Assembly: GCA_963575745.1 (NCBI GenBank) | Contig: CAUYUJ010020593.1 | Coordinates: 36,001-100,000, forward strand | Reading direction: 5' to 3' | DNA: 64,000 nt | DNA from: Prorocentrum cordatum | Taxonomy: Eukaryota; Sar; Dinophyceae; Prorocentrales; Prorocentraceae | In this document: positions 10,421 through 20,050 of the stretch, one piece after another | How the letters are laid out: each line of letters starts with the position of its first letter | How positions within the stretch are numbered: position 1 is the first letter of the stretch | Program-made: the position numbers and the translations under genes | Notes under the pieces: generated by a model | Told to the model about the DNA's origin: nothing | What the model saw: the letters and a program-made list of their open reading frames with translations, nothing else | The model's database searches: none

Positions 10421-10789
10421 GGCGGTATTCAGAAGTGGTGTCTTTTTCTGAGCGTCGCGCTAGGAGTGCGCCGTGAGCGAAAGATGAATGCCAGTTCTGT
10501 GTTGTGATTTCTTGTCGGTCGGCCTGTGGCTGACTTACTCCGCTTGTTCGGGTCTTCCTTGAAATGCCTTTGCGAGGCAGTTACTTGCTGGGTACACCCG
10601 AGGCTTGAATGTAGTGCCTTTCCGCTTTGCCTGGTAGATGTTGTGACGTTGGCGCAGTGTTAGGCAAGGTTGTAGGTAACCATGGCGTAGTCTGAGACAA
10701 GGTTTGTCTTTCTTGAGAGGACATCACGACTGGTATTTTTCTTGGCATTCCCAGGATATTCTTCCTTCCCTCCTCCTTCATGCTTTTCT

Positions 10790-10925
10790 TCCCTCCCCAA
10801 GATCTGACTTTGGAGGGCCCATGAGGCCTCAGCCCCGCCAGGCATAGGAGTTTGGCTCAGACGCTCGAGGAGGCCAGTCGGGCCCCAGAGGACGAATATG
10901 GTCCTGGAGTTTCTGAGTGTACAGG
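10790..10925. repeat. Dispersed repeat pair, copy 2
   Basis: Second copy of the 9975-10100 repeat, about 75% alike by eye over 110 bp. The flanking region 10421-11395 otherwise shows no gene. Confidence 0.6.
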
Positions 10926-11395
10926 CGGCTTTGCCCCTCGCGAGCAAGTTTTGGAGTCGCTCGGCCTCGAAGAGGGCGATCTACCCTGGGTGAAGGCTCG
11001 GGCAGCCGAGTCGACCAGAGGGCCCAGTCGCCGTGTAGCGACGAGTCAGACTCAGGAGCCACTGAGTTTGACTGAGGTCTTGGACCACCTGGCTTTAGTT
11101 CCGTCCCCAAGAACCCACTCTCCCTCCCTCCTCCCCCCTTCACAACAACTCAATATGAATGCTACTTCCCCTTCTCCCCGAAAAAGTCAAGCGGGCATTG
11201 CGCCCTGTCCGTGCATCGGGTTTTCCACGTCTGATGCCAAATTTTGAGACGGCTCTCGTATTCCCACCAGCCCATGCAGATACGAGGCCCAAGCGAGTTG
11301 AAGTCGACGACAACGAGGAGTCAACCACAAAGGCTTCGCGCGAGGTTTCGCCCAGTGTGCTATTGAGAAACCCGGGTGTGCTCGCCTGAAGACCT

Positions 11396-11422
11396 CTTGG
11401 AGCCATCTAAGATGGCTCCAAG
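11396..11422. repeat. Perfect 13-bp-arm hairpin
   Basis: CTTGGAGCCATCT is followed, after a single A, by its exact reverse complement AGATGGCTCCAAG. It lies at the left edge of the GGCC-rich repeat patch and may derive from it. Confidence 0.8.
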
Positions 11423-11449
11423 TAATTTCCAACATGGAGCCAATACGAT

Positions 11450-11905
11450 CTTGGCTACATTTTGGGAATTACTCTGAGTCTCTTGGGGTCTACTTGGGGC
11501 TATTCGAGGGTGGTTTTGTTGCTCTCTCGGGCTGGTTTTGGGGCACATGGGCGGGAAAGGTGACCCCCCCCTGTCGGAACGAGAACGATTAGTTATTAGG
11601 ACCGTTTTGGGGGTCCTCAAGTGCATCTCTGGGGCCATCGTAGGGCATCCTTGAGGCCTTGCCAATTCATCGAGGGCGACACGGCGACCAGTCACACATA
11701 TGGTCGGATCGCTAGCTTCTGAATGGGTGTTGGCCTCTCGGGGATGTCTGTGAGATATTCTGTTGCTACTTGGGGCCTTCTTGGGATGGTCGTGGTGCAT
11801 CATGGAGATACGCCGTTGCTGCCTTGGGCCAGTGTGGCGTATGTTGGGCCATGTTGGGCTATCTTGGGCCCTCTTGGGGCCGCATGGGGCCCATGTACTC
11901 GCTCC
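11450..11905. repeat. TTGGGGCC-type degenerate repeat patch
   Basis: Repeated blocks of the form CTTGGGGCC, CTTGGGCC and TCTTGGGG with 10-13 bp spacing. They are the reverse complement of the CAAGACGGCCC array at 26-29.8 kb. The same family recurs at 32.2-32.5, 35.5-36.1, 45.8-46.0, 49.7, 50.8-51.1 and 56.1-56.3 kb. Peptides read from it are artefacts. 11906-12636 shows nothing else of note. Confidence 0.6.
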
Positions 11906-12636
11906 AATCGGCCTTCCCCCCCATCCAGAGCCTGGGGGAGGGGACAGGAGAAGGGGTACATCTCCCCGAATAGAGAAGGATGTTGGAAGAAGGACGAATG
12001 AGAAACAAACCGGCCACGGGCGATAATATAACATACCCCCTCTTCCTCCCTCTAGTTTCATTATCGCCGTTCAACAAGATTTACTTCTGGAGGTCGTCGC
12101 GGAGGCCGAACTTTATAATCCACGGGGGAAGTTGCGAGCCGAAGTTGCTATCATCTCGTCCTGACTAGCACCATCATCAAACATGCTGAGCATGGCCATG
12201 GTGGTCTCACCACACCAGCGCCCGCAATCATGAGCGTGGGGCAGAGATGTGGGATCCTCACCCGTTCAGTTTGCCCAAGTTACGAACATGCGGCAGGGCC
12301 ATGTGACCCTCATGTTCTCAACCGTTTCCGGGTCAGGCACGCGTGGCAGGGTCATGGGGACCGATTGGATTTTGATGGCACGTGCGTTTTTTCCAGCAGA
12401 CAAACCATTGGAACCAATTTCTTTGTTAGCGCATCCCTCACACGGTTCGTGGCCCTCCTCCTCCTCCTCTACCCCCGCAGCTGCCCAGGCCCGAGCTCCC
12501 CCGAGTTCCCGAGACTCCAAGCTTTCGAGCCTCTTCGAGGCGCCGAGCCTCTTCGCCCCAAGGGCAGCGGCAGCGATGAGGGGGGATATGCGTACCGAAC
12601 CTGCCCAAGAACGTGCGGATTCACGATCGTGCGCGC

Positions 12637-12660
12637 ATCGCCGATGCATCGGCGATGTGT
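12637..12660. mobile_element. Family-A palindrome core only
   Basis: GCATCGCCGATG plus its reverse complement (last bases altered to GATGTG) lies just upstream of the best coding region. Outer blocks of the family-A element are missing, apart from TCGCCGATTCC immediately downstream. Confidence 0.55.
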
Positions 12661-12696
12661 CGCCGATTCCAGGTCGATGTTCTCCCCCCTCCCCCA

Positions 12697-13567
12697 ATGC
12701 GCATCCTCCCCACATCGTTGCCCCTGAGTGCGTCGCGAGCCTCGGCCGTGCCCCAGGCCGCCGAGCGCGCCGCTGCGGCGAGCCTCCCCGTCGAGGCCCT
12801 CAAGCAGGTGGTGGCCCAGAGCGCGAGCCCGAACTCGAACGAGATCCTCGAGCGCATGGCGAAGCAGAACGTTGCAATCCTCGACGAGCTTCCGTTCGTC
12901 GCCGACAAGGTAGCGATCGCCGAGATGCGCCAGTGCCAATCGAGCGCGCAAGGCACGGATGCAGCGAGGATGACGGCCTGCCTTTTCGAGGCCGAGGGCG
13001 CCTCGAGGCCGAGCAACGCCCGGCAAGCCGTCCGCGAGATGGGCTACAACGGCGGGTCTCCCAAGAGCATCGAGCACGGCCGCATCTTCAACGAGAAGAA
13101 CAAAAGGTGCATCGAGCTGGCCGTGGCGTTGTTCTACAATACCTACTGCGAGAATGACGAGCACGTCTGCGACATCTTCGAGAACCGCGGAGAGCCGCCC
13201 GAAAACTTTGTCCCGGTCCATGCCGAGCTTCAAGGCCAAGATGCACGAGCTCGCCACGAAGAAGGTCATCGAGCTCGGCGCCGAGAACGTCGAGCGCCTC
13301 ACCCACGGCCCCCGCGCCGAGCGCGTCGGCAAGGCCCTCCCCGACATCCCCGCCGAGCTCCTCCACCTCCACGACTTAGCGCTGCCGTTCAACAAGGAGT
13401 TCGGTCCCGTCGAGAAGTGGGGCGAGGAGCCCTCGGGTATGAATGCCGAGCAGCTCTTCGAGTTGATTCCGAGCAAGGCCAAACAGTGGGTCACTTGGCG
13501 CCGCGAGAACGGCGCGGTTTCGAGCCATGTGACCGCCGGGGCCACCGCGCAAGCGGTCGCCGAGTGA
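12697..13567 (+). CDS. Hypothetical protein with one internal frameshift
   Basis: This is the most gene-like segment in the window. From the ATG at 12697 the frame is open with very high G/C at third positions and a normal residue mix. Recognisable pieces include SNSNEILERMAKQNVAILDE-like and MGYNGGSPKSIEHGRIFNEK text, then a Cys-containing helix (ALFYNTYCENDEHVCDIFEN). Between about 13225 and 13240 the coding signal moves by one base and continues as KMHELATKKVIELGAENVER to a TGA at 13565-13567. A one-base indel explains this; a short intron does not. The start may lie elsewhere, because a pyrimidine run before 12697 could be a splice or trans-splice acceptor. I do not recognise the family. 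It is either a recent pseudogene, a sequencing error in a live gene, or exons whose boundaries I cannot place. Confidence 0.55.
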
Positions 13568-13594
13568 TGCTGGAGCGCGAAGAGGACAGCCGAC

Positions 13595-14017
13595 ATGGCG
13601 CACGAGCCCCAGGAGCAGAGCTATCAGGACAGGCGCTCCAAGCTGTACTACTCGAGCACCGTCAAGCAGCAGGACATCGAGACAACGCTTCTCGACCAGC
13701 ACATCAAGCTGAATTCCGAGACGTTCGCCAAGATCCACGCCGAGCACGACGAGATCATCAACCAGCGCGAGCCCGAGAGGAGCCAGGCCGGCGCGGAGGC
13801 CGCGCCAGGGGCCGCCGACAAGTTCACGCCCGTGGGCGCCTGGGAGCCTGGTGCGCGAGCGCCCCGAACCAAGCGCCCCCATGCTTTTCGCTGCGAGGGC
13901 GCCGTTTCGAGGCGCGCGCTCGAGCCCCATCTGCTTTTCAAGCTCCATGCGAGCGTTCGAGCACGCGGAAGTGGCGTTCCAAGCCGCGGGGCGCTACCCC
14001 CCCCTCTCGCCAAGTGA
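13595..14017 (+). CDS. Hypothetical short ORF downstream of the frameshifted gene
   Basis: It begins with ATG 27 bases after the TGA of the previous reading frame and in the same phase. The first 70 residues look coding: charged, helical, for example DIETTLLDQHIKLNSETFAK and KIHAEHDEIINQREPER. After about 13850 the composition becomes Arg/Pro/Ala-rich and less credible, so the true coding part may end near GAWEPG with an intron or the end of homology. It could be a second gene in the same direction (dinoflagellate genes are often arranged head to tail) or the continuation of the first gene beyond a nonsense mutation. The product is unknown. Confidence 0.4.
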   Translation: MAHEPQEQSYQDRRSKLYYSSTVKQQDIETTLLDQHIKLNSETFAKIHAEHDEIINQREPERSQAGAEAAPGAADKFTPVGAWEPGARAPRTKRPHAFRCEGAVSRRALEPHLLFKLHASVRARGSGVPSRGALPPPLAK

Positions 14018-14029
14018 TTGTCGATCGAG

Positions 14030-15188
14030 CATCGAGCATTCAAGCAGGCTCGATCCTCCATCCTCGGGTTGATGACCCGAGACTTAGAGTCCGAGCATTT
14101 TCGTGCACCTTGGGTCCTAGATCCGAGGATCGCCAGGCTCAGACTCGAAGATCTCGGGTTCGCGATCCGAGGTTCGAGGGTCGAGCCTCGGCGATCCTCG
14201 ATCGTCGCCGTCGCTGTCGTCAGGCCCAGGCCGCCATCATGGAGGCTCGATCCTCGGATCGAGGATCCGAGATCTTGGTTCCGAGCATATTCGAGCGCCT
14301 TGGATCTTGGGGCCGAGGATCGCCAAGCTTGGGCTCGAAGATCTCGGGTTCGCGATCCGAGGATCGAGTTTCCAGCCTCGGCGATGGTAGACCGCCCTCG
14401 TCGCCGTCCTCGGGCCCGCGCTGCCATCGAGCAGGCTCGATCCTTCATCCTCGGACCGAGGATCGGGGACCGTGGTCTTGAGCATATGTGAGCATTTCGG
14501 ATCCCGGATCCGAGGGTCGCCAAGCTTGGACGCGACGATCTCGGGTTCGACATCCGAGGCTCGAGGGCGGAGCCTCGGCGATGGTAGATCGCCCACCTCG
14601 CCGCCCTCGGGCGCTCAGACCGCCATCGAGGAGGCTCGATCCTTCATCCCCGGATCGAGGATGCGAGATCTTGATTCCAAGCGCCTGGGCGCCTTGGGTC
14701 CTAGATCCGAGGATTGCAGCGCTTGGACTCGACGATCTCGGGTTCGACATCCGAGGCGCGAGGGCCGAGCCTCGGCGATAGTTAGTTGATCGCCCCCCTC
14801 GCCGTCCTCGGGCGCTCAGACTGCCATCGAGAAGGCTCGGTCCTCCGTCCTCGGATCGAGGATCCGAGATCCTGGTTCCAAGAATTTCTGAGCGCCGTGG
14901 ATCCTGCATCCGAGGATCGCAACGCTTGGGCTCGAAGATCTCGGTTTCGACATCCGAGGATTGAGGATCGAGCCTCGACTACCGTCGATCCCCCTCGTCG
15001 CCGTCGTCGGGCCCAGGCTGCCATCGAGCAGGATCGATCCTTCATCCTCGGGCCGAGGGTCCGAGACCTTGGACTTGGGCATGCGCGAGCATCTCGGATC
15101 CTAGATCCGAGGATCGCCAAGCTTGGGCCTCAGGATCACGGGCCCTCGATCCGGGGATCGAGGGGTGAGCCTCGACACCTGGCGGTCG
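14030..15188. repeat. ~200-bp tandem repeat, about six copies
   Basis: A landmark of the form CCATCGAG-AGGCTCGATCC recurs near 14036, 14235, 14423, 14621, 14823 and 15021, a period of 190-202 bp. Each unit contains ATCTCGGGTTCG, CGAGCCTCGGCGAT and a small inverted repeat of the type CTCGGATC-GAG-GATCCGAG. Copies differ at perhaps 15-25% of positions. Long frames on both strands (rich in Asp-Pro-Arg-Ser) come from the repeat. The array begins just after the hypothetical ORF at 13595-14017. Confidence 0.8.
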
Positions 15189-15189
15189 C

Positions 15190-15425
15190 GCGCACGCGCG
15201 CAGACGCACGCGCGCACGAACGCACCAACGCACGCACACACGCACGCGTACGCACACACGCGCACACACACACACGCACTCGCGCACTCGCACAGTCGCA
15301 CACTCACACACTCTCACACTCCCACACGCACACTAGCACGCTCACACACAGTCACACACACACAACAACAACAACAACAACAGCACGCACAACAACAGTC
15401 ACGACAGCAAGAGCAACCAGCTAAA
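15190..15425. repeat. (CA)n/(CGCA)n then (AAC)n microsatellite
   Basis: CGCACGCACACACG-type dinucleotide sequence runs to about 15362, then AACAACAACAACAAC, then CAACAG-rich sequence extending weakly to about 15590. Thr/His-rich and Cys/Val-rich frames are artefacts. Confidence 0.85.
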
Positions 15426-15634
15426 CAGCATTAGCAGTAGGCCACAGCAGCCACAAGACAAACGACAGGAGCACAAGCACCAGCTGCACTAGCGACAAAT
15501 AACAACACTATAAACAACAAGAGCACAATCAACAAGACGAACAACAACATCAACCCGATAAACAACAAGAGCAACAAACAACCGCGGCCCATTTAGGCTC
15601 AAGCATTCCAGGCCGGCTGAGGACGTAGCACGCC

Positions 15635-15990
15635 ATGGCCGAGTCGGACAGCGACGGTCGTCGGTCTTTCGCCGGGCGGCCGGACGGAGACAGCGTCGTC
15701 TCGCCGAAGCTCCTCGTCGAGCACGCGCAGGGCGACGCGCGGGCCAGAGGGCGCGCAGACCGACTTCGAGGAGGTGAAGACCGGGGGCGGCGACAAGCAG
15801 CGCAGGGAGACGCAACCCGCCACGCTGGAGGAGGACGTCAGCAAGCCCGAGGACAAGAGCCTCGACGACAAGAGGCTAGAGGACAAGAAGGTCAAGCTCG
15901 AGGTCAAGCCGGAGGACAAGAGGGAAGGTCAAGCTGCAGGTCAAGCTGGAGGACAAGAAGGTCAAGTTGGAGGCCAAGAAGGGCACCTGA
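15635..15990 (+). CDS. Small Lys/Glu-rich hypothetical protein, two frameshifts
   Basis: An ATG at 15635 starts a high-GC3 frame (AESDSDGRRSFAGRPDGDSV). Coding character shifts frame near 15745 (then TDFEEVKTGGGDKQRRETQP) and again near 15935, ending at a TGA at 15988-15990. The C-terminal third is a short internal repeat, K-V-K-L-E-(V/D)-K type, written by an AAGGTCAAGCTGGAG-like DNA repeat. If both indels are real it is a pseudogene; the conserved stop and start suggest recent decay. Charged, probably disordered or coiled-coil. Family unknown. Confidence 0.4.
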
Positions 15991-16084
15991 AAGCTCGGAG
16001 ACAACACCCACTCCGAGAATTAACCTGGCAGAAGACCCTACCATATGCAGTTGTGGTTACCGCAATTGTGAATATCTTCTTCGG

Positions 16085-16935
16085 TGGCGCGCCCTATGGG
16101 GCCACGAAGCGTCGTGATGGGTGGGTGAAACGCAGGGAGCAAGGGCCGTGTTGGGTGGTGGCGGACGCATGCGGGCGGCGCCACTGGGACCTTCGGTGGA
16201 GCCCTCTACGGGGCCACGAAACGCTGTACTGGGTGGGTGAAACGAAAGGAGCAATGGCTGCACTGGGCGGTGGCGGACGCATGCGGGCGGTGCCACTGGG
16301 ACCTTCCGTGGAGCTCCCTATGAGACCAGGAAGCGCTGTGCTGGGTGGGTGAAACGTAGGGAGCAAGGGCTGTGCTGGGTGGTGGCGGACGCACGCGGGC
16401 GGCGCCACTGGGGCCTTCGGTGGGGCCCCCTATGGGGCCACGGAACGCTGTACTGGGTGGGTGAAACGAAAGGGGCCATGGCTGTGCTGGGTGGTGGCGG
16501 ACGCATGCGGGCGGCGCCACTGGGACCTTCGGTGGAGCTCCTCATCGGGCCACGAAGCGCTGTACTGGGTGAGTGAAATGCAGGGAGCAAGGGCCGTGTT
16601 GGGTGGTGGTGGACGCATGCGGGCGGTGCCAATGGGACCTTCCGTGGGGCTCCCTATGGGGCCACGAAGCGCTGCACTGGGTGCGTGAAACGCAGGGGGC
16701 AAGGGCTGTGTTGGGTGGTGGCGGACGCACGCGGGCGATGCCACTGGGATCTTCCGTGGGGCTCCCTATGGGGCCACGAAGCGCTGTACTGGGTGGGTGA
16801 AACGCAGGGAGCAAGGGCTGCGCTGGGTGGTGGCGAGCGCACGCGGGCGGTGCCACGGGGACCTTCGGTGGAGCTCCCTGTGGGGCCACGAAGCGTTGTA
16901 CTGGGTGGGTGAAACGCAGGGAGGAAGGGCTGCGC
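16085..16935. repeat. 112-bp-period satellite, about 7.6 copies
   Basis: The landmark GGGTGGGTGAAACG recurs every 112 bp, followed in each unit by GGGCTGTGTTGGGTGGTGGCGGACG and GCCACTGGGACCTTCGGTGG-like blocks. Spacing is constant through seven periods. Because 112 is not a multiple of three, every unit changes reading frame, so the repeated 75-aa plus-strand and 104-aa minus-strand open frames are not a conserved protein repeat. A diverged fragment of the unit lies at 18808-18890. Confidence 0.9.
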
Positions 16936-17159
16936 CCCACAATTTGCTTAAGACTGCCCCGAGATGGTCGCCGGAGACGCTTCAGGGCCCAGGGCTCCAA
17001 GATGGTCGGAGACGCCCCGACAAAGTAGTACGGCGTTAAACAAACGGACACCACGGGAACCAGCTGAATGCGCTTTAAAGCGTCGCGGTGTCAAACGGAC
17101 AGCACGGGAATCAGCATTATGCACCATATAGGCATCCTCTTATTCGTTTCGTCCTCCTC

Positions 17160-17862
17160 GCAAGTCATGCCCACTTGTCCTCCACGACAGGGGTTGCATG
17201 AATCACGCCGTTCCCGTAAGTGGGGCGAGACGTCTTAGGGCGCCCGATCGGACCTTCTGCTTCTGCTTCTGCATTTGTGTCACACCGCCCGTGCGGCATC
17301 GGCAGTCCCGAACGTTTGCTCGATGTACTTCCACGCTTTGTTGTATGAGCAACGAGCAAAGTTGCGAGCAATAGTTGGACATGCCCTGACGCCGTGAGAT
17401 GCCAGCAAACGGGGGCCGGGGCACTCGGCTTGAATATTTCATCGACATGTTGGACCTTCCGCTGCCCGCGGACAGCACAAACAACACGCCATGGGCCAGC
17501 CGCTTACGAGCTTGAGCAAACGCATGGCGTGCGCGTTCATTCCCCGCAGAGATCACCCCTCATATTGGCGAGGTCGGCCTGCACCAGCGCGCGAGGGTTG
17601 CGAGTGGAGGGGCGAGAAAAAAAACAACTAGCTGGGGAGCACGATCCCTTGGCAAACGCAACTTTGTTGTGACACGCTGTGCATCGAGGTCGACCAGCCT
17701 ACAGCCAACCTTGGCGCCTGGCGCACCAAATTGCGTAATTTTTTGAGAACCTGAGCCTTATTCTTGCAAGTATATCCGAACTACTCGAGGATTTTGATTC
17801 GGTCCGCAGACCATTTGGCCCAGTTGTCGACTTCGTCTTCGAGCTCGATCAATTTCTAGGCC
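17160..17862 (-). pseudogene. Decayed coding region of unknown origin, minus strand
   Basis: Read on the minus strand from 17859, a helical, charged stretch (KLIELEDEVDNWAKWSADRI) is interrupted by a TAG and then continues (CKNKAQVLKKLRNLVRQAP). Further down the same strand open frames persist through a GCAGAAGCAGAAG-type triplet run at about 17253-17271, ending near 17165 with a normal-looking residue mix. There are several frame changes. The Trp-containing helix looks like real former protein. A retroelement gag or coiled-coil host protein is possible, but I cannot name a family. Confidence 0.3.
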
Positions 17863-18162
17863 AAACCAGCCTGCACACGAGCACGAGAGGTATGGGCCCG
17901 AACTGTAACCGACGTGAAATCCGAAACTCCACCCCAGTCACGAATTCAGGCCAACACCATTCACCAGACGCGCGACCAGACACTTTTGCTGCGACGACAG
18001 TGCTTCTCACCTCTGGCCACGACCCGAGACGGCATGAGGACAGAACCCGTAGAATCACAAGAACCTGATGCGCCGCCGCTTCGTCTGCCTCCACCGCATC
18101 CTCTTTTTCCTCTTCCCCTCCCCCCTCGTCTCCCTCCCCCCTCCCGCCCCCCCGGCACACGG

Positions 18163-18262
18163 CGGGCGGCCCAGCCAGGGACACGGGTGCGAAGTGGTTG
18201 CGCCGTGTCGGCGCGGCCTGGCTGTTTCTCTCTTGCGCCTGGAGGCCGCTCTCGAGCCGTGC
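18163..18262. repeat. Dispersed repeat C, copy 1
   Basis: CGGGCGGCCCAGCCAGGGACACGGGTG followed by TGCGCCGTGTCGGCGCGGCC-TGGCTGTTT matches 21650-21745 (CGGGCGGCACTGCCCGGGACACGGGTG, GCGCAGTGTCGTCGCGGCATGGTTGTTTT). Both are preceded by a long CT-rich tract, here about 18090-18160. Confidence 0.6.
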
Positions 18263-18309
18263 GCGACCATCAGCGCTCGATCCAGGGTGGAATCTCGGGC
18301 CGAACAACA

Positions 18310-18475
18310 GGGGGGGATAGGGAAAGGGGGTGTTACGACATCTGCTGCATGCAGCTGGTTTCCGCCCCGCCACAGGGCCCATTCCTCGATACATGGGCGC
18401 CTCCGGGCGCCGGGAGGCGCTGGGAAAATCAGCTACGCGAGCTGATTCTCAAACCCCCCTTTTGTTATCTCCCCC
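18310..18475. mobile_element. G-rich-ended foldback/MITE-like element, family D, copy 1
   Basis: The left end GGGGGGGATAGGGAAAGGGG is an imperfect inverted repeat of the right end CCCCCCTTTTGTTATCTCCC. Inside are GCTGCATGCAGCTGGTTTC, CCTCGATACATGGG and a perfect 8-bp-arm hairpin AATCAGCT-ACGCG-AGCTGATT near 18427-18447. It matches copy 2 at 20824-20978 throughout (about 80% by eye). It has no coding capacity, so it would be non-autonomous. Confidence 0.65.
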
Positions 18476-18807
18476 TTTCGCCCGTCCCGAGAATCCTCGC
18501 CCAGGTTGACCCCGGCGGTTTTCCCTGGCGCTTCTGATGTGAAGTTGGGCCTGTCGTAGCAATGGTTTCCGGTAGCGGTCGTCACCCGCGGGGAAGGGTT
18601 GGGTCTTGGGTGACGGTAGCGCTTGGGCAAGGTGGGGCACGTTGGGACGGGTGCGCGTTGCGATCGCCAGGGTACGCGCGCAGGTACCAACAAGTGCGGG
18701 GGGTCCCCCCTCTTCGCCTTGCGTACGATCGTTAGCGTCACCGGGGGGGGTCGTCCTGGGTAACGATGGTAACGCGCCACAGGATAAACAAAACAAACTA
18801 ATGTGTT

Positions 18808-18890
18808 AGTGCTTTCGGCCATGCGGGCCCAGCCGCTGGGGCCTTCGGTGGGGCTCTCTCTGGGGGTATGAAGCGAAACACTGGGGGCAC
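18808..18890. repeat. Diverged fragment of the 112-bp satellite unit
   Basis: CATGCGGGCCCAGCCGCTGGGGCCTTCGGTGGGGC-like text, then a GGGGGTATGAAGCG block, follows the order of the 16.1-16.9 kb satellite unit. It lies about 1.9 kb from the array. Nothing else of note occurs between 18500 and 19203. Confidence 0.5.
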
Positions 18891-19203
18891 GAAGCAAGCC
18901 AGGCCTAGGATCAGGAAGCGGAGGAGGAGGGGGAGGGGGAGGGAGGAGGGAGGGGGAGCCGTGGCGCTTCGGATCCAAGGCGAGGGCCCACCTCACAGAA
19001 GGGTTGGAAACAACCTCTCGGTGGCTTCTGCCGTGGACTCTCTGCCCCCAGGCCAGGGTTCGTTTCGATTCCTCCTCGGTGCGGTCCGCTCTCGATCGAC
19101 TCCGATTCGCATTCCGATCTGGATGTTTTTTTTTCTCATTGGAGCCGATATTCGCCTGGTGATTTCCGCCGATCTGATTCCTTCCGATTTGGTTGCCGAT
19201 TCT

Positions 19204-19365
19204 CAGGAGGAGAAAAAACACACAGACACAATTCATCGTCGATTCCCCAGAAAATATCGGAAAATATGGGCAGTGGGGGGGAAGACAGAAACCCAGAAAA
19301 TATAGAAAAATATGGGGAATCATCTTACTTATGTGTATTTGTTTGTGTGTCCCAGGGCCCCTTCA
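19204..19365. repeat. Dispersed repeat E, copy 1
   Basis: ATCGTCGATTCCC, AGAAAATATCGGAAAATA, GTGGGGGGGAAGAC, AATATGGGGAATC and GTGTCCCAGGGCCCCTTC occur in the same order and spacing at 57817-57966. It is AT-richer than its surroundings. No terminal inverted repeat is evident. It may be a SINE-like or MITE-like unit. Confidence 0.65.
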
Positions 19366-19536
19366 ATTCCCCCCGATCCGATCAATGTTGATCGCCGATC
19401 CGATCTGGGCCCTCCTGTCAGGCGGACGTGTCCGCGCTCCTCTCGGAGGAGGCGGCGCCGGGCCCCAACTGAGAGGCAGTAGGCGCCGCTCCGCGCTGCG
19501 GCACGGCGCCTCTCGCGCGAGGCTGGGGTTAATTAA

Positions 19537-19717
19537 GTCGGACCTGTCCCCCTAAAGGGTGATGTTCGACGAAAAAGATGCCCAAAGAATAATCAAGAAA
19601 TAGTCCAAAAATAGTATGAGGATTCTTTGTTGAGCATTGTTTGACCGTTTTCTGACCATGTTTGGTGTATTTTTTTATTTTTCGTCGACAATCCCCCTGT
19701 AGGGGGACACGCCCGAC
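19537..19717. mobile_element. MITE-like TIR element, family B, copy 2
   Basis: The left terminus, GTCGGACCTGTCCCCCTAAA then GGGTGATGTTCGACGAAAAA, is inverted at the right terminus. Read on the minus strand from 19717 that is GTCGGGCGTGTCCCCCTACA, GGGGGATTGTCGACGAAAAA. About 40 bp pair with some six mismatches. Total length is 181 bp with an AT-rich non-coding middle. I see no obvious target-site duplication (flanks TTAA and ACAAGG). Confidence 0.75.
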
Positions 19718-19865
19718 ACAAGGCCGGGGCTCGATGGGTGGTTGGGGGCGCGGACGCGGGCCGCGGCGTCGGGCCGCTGTCGTGCTCCGGGCCGCCCAGA
19801 TGTGGCCGAAGTGCAGTCGGAACAGGGACGGAAACGCGTACAAGGCCCCAACAGCAAGTACCGAC

Positions 19866-20050
19866 ATGGGTACCGAAAGAATGGGTACAATGCCCAACAG
19901 CAGTTCCTGTTCATTTTGAACAGGACTCGCTGTCCGCGCCGCCGTGGCCTGTGTCCATTCGAGACAGAAGGCCGCCTGCCAAACAGCGGCTGCTGTTGGT
20001 TTGGGACAACATTTGCTGTTGGGCATTGTACCCATTCTTTCGGTACCCAT
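19866..20050. repeat. Perfect 37-bp inverted repeat, 111-bp loop
   Basis: The arm at 19866-19902 begins ATGGGTACCGAAAGAATGGG and ends GCCCAACAGCA. The arm at 20014-20050 is its exact reverse complement. The loop contains a second perfect hairpin, TCCTGTTCA-TTT-TGAACAGGA, near 19904-19924. No mismatch in 37 bp in such an eroded region implies a recent origin or active maintenance. Open frames here read the same peptide text on both strands because of the symmetry and are not a gene. Confidence 0.9.

Noticed and set aside
12469-13596. 375-codon minus-strand frame
   Set aside because: It is antisense to the strongly coding plus-strand region 12697-13567; the third-position G/C bias belongs to the plus strand.
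16085-16935. Regularly spaced repeats considered as a CRISPR array
   Set aside because: The whole 112-bp unit is repeated, with no unique spacers and no cas-like genes; the window is eukaryotic.
16057-17054. Series of 75-aa plus-strand and 104-aa minus-strand ORFs at 112-bp steps
   Set aside because: Each is the same satellite unit shifted in frame; no frame is continuous across units.
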